This document shows, piece by piece, positions 59,747 through 64,000 of a stretch of DNA of 64,000 nucleotides. How positions within the stretch are numbered: the stretch's first letter is position 1; every line of letters begins with the position of its first letter. Where the stretch lies: the NCBI GenBank assembly GCA_947466585.1, contig CANIEU010000002.1, positions 157,197-221,196 of the forward strand, in the 5' to 3' direction. Made by a program: the position numbers and the translations under genes. The stretch is from Fibrobacterota bacterium (GTDB taxonomy: Bacteria; Fibrobacterota; Fibrobacteria; UBA11236). The notes under the pieces were generated by a model. That model saw only the letters and a list, made by a program, of their open reading frames with translations. It made no database searches and was not told the origin of the DNA.

Positions 59747-60565
59747 TTACTTGCCCGCGAGCCAATCTCCCACGCGTTTACCTGCGGGTACGCGCAGGCG
59801 GTGCGCGTCGATTCCCTGTCCCGTGAGCAGGGCGATGGCCTTGGCTGCAGCTGCTTCTCCCGCCGCGTCGGCGTCGAAGGCCAAAAACACTGACTTGTTC
59901 CGGAAACGCGGCAACCAAGCCGGCTTTAGATCCGTGTCGGAAGGCACACCCACTGCGGGAAACCCCGCCTCGAGCAGTTCCAGCGTGTCCAGGGACCCGG
60001 TACACAGGTAGAGGCGCCCTTCGCTTCCGTCGAGCAAACGCGCGTTGTAAGGGCAGGGGACCGGCCCTGTAAGCGACAGCTCGGGAGGCGAGACTTCCGG
60101 ATCGGTCGCACGTGCCTGCAGGTATACGGGATGTCCGCCGTCGAACCAAGGGATGAGCAAGGTATGGCGGTAAAAACGGAGGTGCCCCTCATTGTTGAAC
60201 AATCCCCATGCGGTCAGCTGGGCCGCCAAAAATCGGGTCCGTAATGCTTCCGTGGCGTGGTGATAATCCTCCACCATGCGCAGGCCCTGAGTGTCCCAGG
60301 TTTTTTTGAACACCCGCTGTGCCTTGAGCCAAGCGGCCGTGCGGCTGCCCGCTCTTACCGGGGGACACAGATCGAGCAAGGCCTGAATCCCCTCGGTGCG
60401 GCTCGGTGCGCGAGGAGCGGGGGAGACCGAGGAAACTTTCACTGCGATTTTAGGCGCGACTTTTTCCGCAACTTTTGCCGCAGGTCTCGAAGTCGGATCT
60501 GCTGGAGGAAAGAGGTCGGTTTGCAATCCCGGACGCGGGGAGTTGGGTGCCTTCGCCATACTCAT
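59747..60565 (-). CDS. Toprim-domain protein lacking the usual catalytic Glu
   Basis: A 272-residue protein. The N-terminal 60 residues are Ala/Lys/Pro-rich and unstructured. A helical/beta middle region (about 60-175) looks like the primase-catalytic N-part (for example HLRFYRHTLLIPW near 128). The C-terminal Toprim (about 182-272) has YLCTGSLDTLELLEAGFPAVGV, where Thr189-Gly190 replaces the expected Glu-Gly. The DxD motif is kept as FDADAAG (Asp231, Asp233). No zinc finger is present. It may be an inactive or altered primase-like nucleotidyl-binding protein. Divergent from murB. Confidence 0.75.
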   Translation of the reverse strand: MSMAKAPNSPRPGLQTDLFPPADPTSRPAAKVAEKVAPKIAVKVSSVSPAPRAPSRTEGIQALLDLCPPVRAGSRTAAWLKAQRVFKKTWDTQGLRMVEDYHHATEALRTRFLAAQLTAWGLFNNEGHLRFYRHTLLIPWFDGGHPVYLQARATDPEVSPPELSLTGPVPCPYNARLLDGSEGRLYLCTGSLDTLELLEAGFPAVGVPSDTDLKPAWLPRFRNKSVFLAFDADAAGEAAAAKAIALLTGQGIDAHRLRVPAGKRVGDWLAGK

Positions 60566-60657
60566 AAAATATTCGCATTAAACACCCGTCCGCGAGGGTT
60601 GCCGGAGGTTCCTGCACGAATTCATCCTTTCCCGGCCGCGCCGGCGAGGTTTGGTCG

Positions 60658-61587
60658 ATGGTATCTTTGCCGCTAATGCAATCCCCGGTGCTTGAATTTT
60701 CCGAAAACGTCCCGCTTGCCCCCTTTGTTTCCTTCCGCGTGGGCGGGCCCGCCCGTTGGTTTTGTGCACCCGGATCGCCGGAGCAATTCGCACAAGCCCA
60801 GACATTTGCACGGGACCGGAATCTGCCCTGCTTTTTGCTCGGCAACGGCAGCAATCTGGTGATATCGGACCGGGGCTTTCCGGGGCTGGTCATCCATACG
60901 GCGAATTACGGATCGATCCGTTGGGAAGCCGCCCGCGCTGTGGCGCAATGCGGCGCGCTGCTATGGGACGCGGTGGATCAATCGGTGTCGCGCGGCCTCG
61001 CGGGAATGGAAAACCTCGCGGGCATTCCCGGCACCTTGGGCGGCGGCACCTGGATCAACGCCGGAGCCTTCGATCAGGAGCTTAAAGACGTGATCCTCGA
61101 GGTGTATTCCCTGCGTAACGACGGATCCGTTGTGCGCCGCAGTAATTCCGAATGTGAGTTTAGTTATAGAAAATCAATCTTTTGCGGCCTTGACGAATGG
61201 ATTTTGGAGACCACGCTGGAATTGAAGGCCGGCGGCGATGCCATCGCGCTCACGGCGCAGTCGGCCGACATCGTGCGGCGGCGTCAGGATCGGCAGCCCC
61301 TGCATTTGCCCAATGCCGGTAGTATGTTTAAACGTCCTCCCGGGAATTACGCGGGTGCGCTCATCGAAGCCGCCGGGCTCAAGGGTTTCCGTATGGGCAA
61401 TGTCGGAATCTCCGACAAGCACGCGAATTTCACCGTGAATCTGGGCGGGGCGACCGCGCAGGAGATTTGGGATTTGACCAGCGAAGTGATCTTGCGTGTG
61501 CGCGCGCACAGCGGAATCACGCTGGAAAGAGAGCCCATCTTTGTGGGCGAATTTTTGCCTTGGCCCAGAGAGAAATTGGAAATATGA
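60658..61587 (+). CDS. murB: UDP-N-acetylenolpyruvoylglucosamine reductase MurB
   Basis: A 309-residue flavoenzyme that completes UDP-MurNAc in peptidoglycan synthesis. FAD-binding motifs: LLGNGSNLVISDRGF near 60 and LAGIPGTLGGGTWINAGAF near 117. Substrate motifs: SYRKSIF near 170, AGSMFKRPPGNYAGALIEAAGLKG near 220 and SDKHANFTVN near 250; the last is close to the catalytic Glu-containing C-terminal region. A second ATG at 60676 could be the start. Its TGA stop lies in a heptamer array. Confidence 0.96.
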   Translation: MVSLPLMQSPVLEFSENVPLAPFVSFRVGGPARWFCAPGSPEQFAQAQTFARDRNLPCFLLGNGSNLVISDRGFPGLVIHTANYGSIRWEAARAVAQCGALLWDAVDQSVSRGLAGMENLAGIPGTLGGGTWINAGAFDQELKDVILEVYSLRNDGSVVRRSNSECEFSYRKSIFCGLDEWILETTLELKAGGDAIALTAQSADIVRRRQDRQPLHLPNAGSMFKRPPGNYAGALIEAAGLKGFRMGNVGISDKHANFTVNLGGATAQEIWDLTSEVILRVRAHSGITLEREPIFVGEFLPWPREKLEI

Positions 61588-61660
61588 AATAAGAAATCAG
61601 AAAGATGGGGCATATCCTTGTGTTTTTTCTGATTTCATATTTCTGATTTCATATTTCCCG
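61579..61660. repeat. Heptamer array pair supplying the stop codons of murB and the small convergent gene
   Basis: Left arm 61579-61606: GAAATAT, GAAATAA, GAAATCA, GAAAGAT; the murB TGA is at 61585-61587. Right arm 61626-61660: TTTCTGA, TTTCATA, TTTCTGA, TTTCATA, TTTCCCG; the stop of the minus-strand gene is at 61649-61651. Same words as at 54071-54206. Confidence 0.9.
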
Positions 61661-61924
61661 GAACCCGGTTTCTTCCGCCGTCACGCCGTTTTTCCGGCGA
61701 TCGATTTTGGTGACCACCCACTGACCTTCCTTGCGTTTGCAGCCGAGCACCAGGCCGGTGAACGGGGGAGAGTCGATGGGGCCGGCCCATTCGAATCGGC
61801 GGCCTTCCCAGTCCTCTTGCGGGACCCCTTGTTCCGTCAAAAAACGCGCAGCCATCTCGATGAGATCGGCGGGCTGGAAATGCTCGCATTTTCCCGAATC
61901 GGGAGAGGTTGGAGGCGTTGTCAT
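61649..61924 (-). CDS. Small hypothetical protein
   Basis: A 91-residue protein that I do not recognise. The N-terminus is Pro/Thr/Ser-rich; the core (about 15-45) has HFQPADLIEMAARFLTEQGV as an amphipathic helix, followed by a beta-like WVVTKIDRRKN. The stop codon lies in the heptamer array shared with murB. Divergent from the DinB-like gene by 39 nt. Coding is plausible from composition and position, but the gene could be spurious. Confidence 0.5.
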   Translation of the reverse strand: MTTPPTSPDSGKCEHFQPADLIEMAARFLTEQGVPQEDWEGRRFEWAGPIDSPPFTGLVLGCKRKEGQWVVTKIDRRKNGVTAEETGFREI

Positions 61925-61963
61925 GGGTCAAAGATAGTTGGGGCAAAATCTATCTTCTCCCTC

Positions 61964-62485
61964 ATGATCGACGTTGCGGCATCTGAAATGGGCAAATATT
62001 TGGTGGACGTTTCCACCAAGGAGCTTGCCGGGGCTTTTTTTGAGCACCATTCCCGGGTCTCGGCCCATTTCGGTGCACTTCCCGAAAGCAAGGCTGATTT
62101 CGCCTATGCGCCCGGAAAATGGACCGTCCGGCAGGTTGCGGGGCACATTCTGGTTTCAAATCGCATCCATATGACCCGCGCGATTTGCATCGCGCGCGGG
62201 GAAATTCAACCCTTGCCGGGTTTTGACGAGAATGCATACGCCGACAACTGGCCGCGCGCGCGCGTCCCCCTCGCCGTGATCTCGGCCGCCTATGCCGCCG
62301 AGGCAAAGGTCGCGCAATGTTGGGTTCTGATGCTCGACAAGGAAGACCTTCTACGCGAGGGTACGGCGAACAACATTCGACTCCGGCCCGAGCACCTATT
62401 GCGTGCGATCATCGGACACGAATCGCATCACTTGAAAGTTCTTGCGGAACGTTATGGCCTCGGGCCTCTGCAGTCCAAATCGTGA
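61964..62485 (+). CDS. DinB-like four-helix protein
   Basis: A 173-residue protein of the DinB/YfiT superfamily fold, often metal-dependent and linked to thiol or bacillithiol chemistry. Helical blocks include FFEHHSRVSAHFGALPESKA near 25, APGKWTVRQVAGHILVSNRIH near 48 and the C-terminal GHESHHLKVLAERYG. The GH-x-x-HH pattern with an earlier His gives the three-His metal-site layout. ATG 61964 is chosen; the open frame upstream to 61496 lies in murB. Followed closely by hisD. Confidence 0.85.
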   Translation: MIDVAASEMGKYLVDVSTKELAGAFFEHHSRVSAHFGALPESKADFAYAPGKWTVRQVAGHILVSNRIHMTRAICIARGEIQPLPGFDENAYADNWPRARVPLAVISAAYAAEAKVAQCWVLMLDKEDLLREGTANNIRLRPEHLLRAIIGHESHHLKVLAERYGLGPLQSKS

Positions 62486-62514
62486 AGAAGAGAAGAGAAG
62501 AAAAACCACACGTT

Positions 62515-63786
62515 ATGAAAATCATTTCACTGAAAACCCTGCGCAACCCCGAAGTCGCCCGGCTCCAGGGTCGCGACCCGAGTCCGTCCCCCCAAATCCA
62601 AAAAACCGTGTCGGAAATCCTCGCGCGCGTGCGCAGGGAAGGGCATGCCGCGGTACTCGATTACGCCCGCCGCTTCGACGGGTTGAAGGGGACCTTGCGT
62701 GTGACACCCGCCGAACTGGCAAAGTCGGCTGCCAAGGCGCCGAAGGATGTGCGGGCCTCCATCAAAAAAGCCATTGCCAACGTGCGCAAGTTCCACTTGA
62801 AGCAACGTGAAAAATCGTGGAGCTTCAAAGGTGTGCACGGCGAAACGTTGGGGCAGATCATTCGGCCGCTCGAGCGCGTGGGCATTTATGTTCCCGGTGG
62901 TGCTGGGGTGTACCCTTCGACCTTGATCATGAACGCCGTGCCCGCCCAAGTGGCCGGCGTGCGCGAGATCGCCATGGTGTCGCCGTGTGCACGCGGGCTC
63001 GATCCCGCAGTGGCGTTCGCCGCACAGGAGTTGGGTATCACGGAGATTTACAAGACCGGCGGCGCGCAGGCAGTGGCCATGCTGGCTTACGGCACCGAAA
63101 AGGTGAAACGCGTCGATAAGATCACCGGCCCCGGTAACGTCTACGCCGCCTTGGCGAAGAAAGATGTTTTCGGAATCGTGGATATCGACATGATCGCAGG
63201 ACCATCCGAAATTCTGGTGCTGTTCGATGAGACCGCCGATCCCGATTGGGTGGCGGCCGACTTGCTTTCGCAGGCCGAACACGGTTCGGGTTATGAGGCG
63301 GTCATCGGTGTGACCACCTCGGCGACGGCCGCACGATGGGTTGCCGAATGCGCCCGGTCCCAAGCCGAAACCTCCCTGCGCCGCGAGGTCGTGGAGAAGG
63401 CCTTGGAACGTTTCGGCCGGATTTTTGTTGTGCCCGATTGGAAGCTCGGGTGCGATCTGGCCAATGCGCTTGCGCCCGAACATCTGGAAATCATTACCAA
63501 GAACCCTCGCGCGCTGTTGCCGTCCATTCGGAATGCGGGAGCGATCTTTTTGGGTCCCTATTCTTCCGAGCCGGTGGGGGATTACTTTGCCGGACCGAAC
63601 CACGTTTTGCCCACCAACGGCTCGGCACGGTTCTTCTCGCCGCTGGGTGTGTACGATTTTTACAAGCGTACCAGCCTGATCGAGTATACGGCGAAGGCGA
63701 TTCGGCGCGAAGGTGCGGCCATCGCGGCCCTTGCCGATGCGGAAGGCTTCTTTCACCACGCAGCGGCCGTACGCAAGCGCATGTAA
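62515..63786 (+). CDS. hisD: Histidinol dehydrogenase HisD
   Basis: A 423-residue zinc enzyme that converts L-histidinol to L-histidine in two NAD-dependent steps. Family blocks: RPLERVGIYVPGGAGVYPSTLIMN near 115, DKITGPGNVYAALAKKDVFG near 195, IAGPSEILVLFDETADPDW near 225, SQAEHGSGYEAV near 250 and AGPNHVLPTNGSARFFSPL near 360. ATG 62515 matches the family N-terminus, 29 nt after the DinB-like gene. No other his gene is in the window. A bidirectional terminator follows. Confidence 0.96.
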   Translation: MKIISLKTLRNPEVARLQGRDPSPSPQIQKTVSEILARVRREGHAAVLDYARRFDGLKGTLRVTPAELAKSAAKAPKDVRASIKKAIANVRKFHLKQREKSWSFKGVHGETLGQIIRPLERVGIYVPGGAGVYPSTLIMNAVPAQVAGVREIAMVSPCARGLDPAVAFAAQELGITEIYKTGGAQAVAMLAYGTEKVKRVDKITGPGNVYAALAKKDVFGIVDIDMIAGPSEILVLFDETADPDWVAADLLSQAEHGSGYEAVIGVTTSATAARWVAECARSQAETSLRREVVEKALERFGRIFVVPDWKLGCDLANALAPEHLEIITKNPRALLPSIRNAGAIFLGPYSSEPVGDYFAGPNHVLPTNGSARFFSPLGVYDFYKRTSLIEYTAKAIRREGAAIAALADAEGFFHHAAAVRKRM

Positions 63787-63808
63787 GCACGGCTGAAGAC
63801 CCCAGAAC

Positions 63809-63843
63809 AAAAAAGAGATCCTCTTGCGAGGATCTCTTTTTTG
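63809..63843. terminator. Bidirectional terminator after hisD
   Basis: AGAGATCCTC (63814-63823) and GAGGATCTCT (63828-63837) form a perfect 10-bp stem with loop TTGC, flanked by an A-run and T6. It separates hisD from a convergent gene. Confidence 0.95.
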
Positions 63844-63896
63844 TTGGAGCAGTTCCCGAAGCAAGGTTTCGGCAACCGCTATCGGAGTCGGAACGC

Positions 63897-64000
63897 TTAG
63901 CGGAGGAACGGAACGCGGTGTTCGAGAACCTTACGCACGTTGGTGTGCGCATCGGTCACGGTCACACGCGCCACGTACAGGCCCGCGGAGACGGTCTGGC
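63897..64000 (-). CDS. C-terminus of a secreted protein, partial (sorting-domain-like)
   Basis: Reading the minus strand from the window edge gives about 34 residues to a TAA stop at 63897-63899. The segment runs QTVSAGLYVARVTVTD and ends EHRVPFLR. The SAGLYVARV pattern is that of T9SS-type or FlgD-like C-terminal sorting beta domains of secreted proteins. The gene begins outside the window. It is convergent with hisD. Confidence 0.6.
   Translation of the reverse strand, partial: QTVSAGLYVARVTVTDAHTNVRKVLEHRVPFLR

Noticed and set aside
31367..61660. Heptamer arrays considered as a CRISPR array
   Set aside because: Units are 7-10 nt with no unique spacers of 25-40 nt, and no cas gene is present.
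1..64000. Search by eye for tRNA and rRNA genes
   Set aside because: No T-arm (GGTTCGAATCC-like) with matching acceptor stem, and no rRNA-like stretch, was found on either strand.

Overview
This 64 kb window is a gene-dense, GC-rich bacterial chromosome segment. It is most likely from the phylum Fibrobacterota or a close relative. The assignment is inferred from a TIGR02147/DUF4423-type protein (a family first noted in Fibrobacter), secreted proteins with T9SS-like C-terminal beta domains, a mosaic LamG/DNRLRE surface lipoprotein, and a diderm outline (C-terminal-Phe outer-membrane barrels, lipoproteins, RseP). No tRNA, rRNA, CRISPR array, insertion sequence or prophage was recognised.

Layout. 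1-9060: ftsA and ftsZ, an EamA half-transporter, hemW converging on a COG1768-like phosphoesterase, an AI-2E exporter family protein, and a TrpD2/YbiB-like gene overlapping argA. 9061-13700: an accessory block with a mosaic lipoprotein overlapping its TIGR02147 partner, plus two unrecognised genes. 13708-19905: comEC, HU, a DUF4416 gene overlapping a lipoprotein with a metzincin zinc site, an unrecognised gene and ruvX. 20054-21853: typA. 22024-29055: a secretion locus with two DUF1080 proteins, three paralogous outer-membrane barrels and a 24-residue membrane peptide, closed by a strong terminator.

29243-40054 is a long minus-strand housekeeping cluster. In transcription order it reads rplM-rpsI-rpsB-tsf-pyrH-frr-uppS-cdsA-dxr-rseP-purD-DUF3108, linking translation, nucleotide supply, undecaprenyl/isoprenoid and phospholipid synthesis and envelope proteolysis. 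40284-43779: alaS with a bacterial GGGP-synthase-family gene. 43900-49838: three tandem DUF2723 (GT-C type) membrane glycosyltransferase-like genes. 49933-57089: dnaG, a bifunctional rel, an unrecognised gene and an spd/mitochondrial-type EF-G. 57799-64000: a PVVV-repeat lipoprotein, a dicarboxylate symporter family protein, a Toprim protein lacking the usual acidic residue, murB, a small gene, a DinB-like gene, hisD, and the C-terminus of a secreted protein cut by the window edge.

The most unusual signal lies between the genes. Many junctions carry short tandem word arrays, usually 7-nt units, often as an inverted pair of arms, and several supply the stop codon of the adjacent gene. At two places inside reading frames, and once downstream of ftsZ, the unit is 9 nt instead. 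The words differ from locus to locus, but two word families each recur at two distant junctions. This looks like a family of heptameric short tandem repeats that colonises gene ends. The secretion locus, the TIGR02147/lipoprotein pair, the GGGP synthase and the Toprim protein are the other items worth following up.
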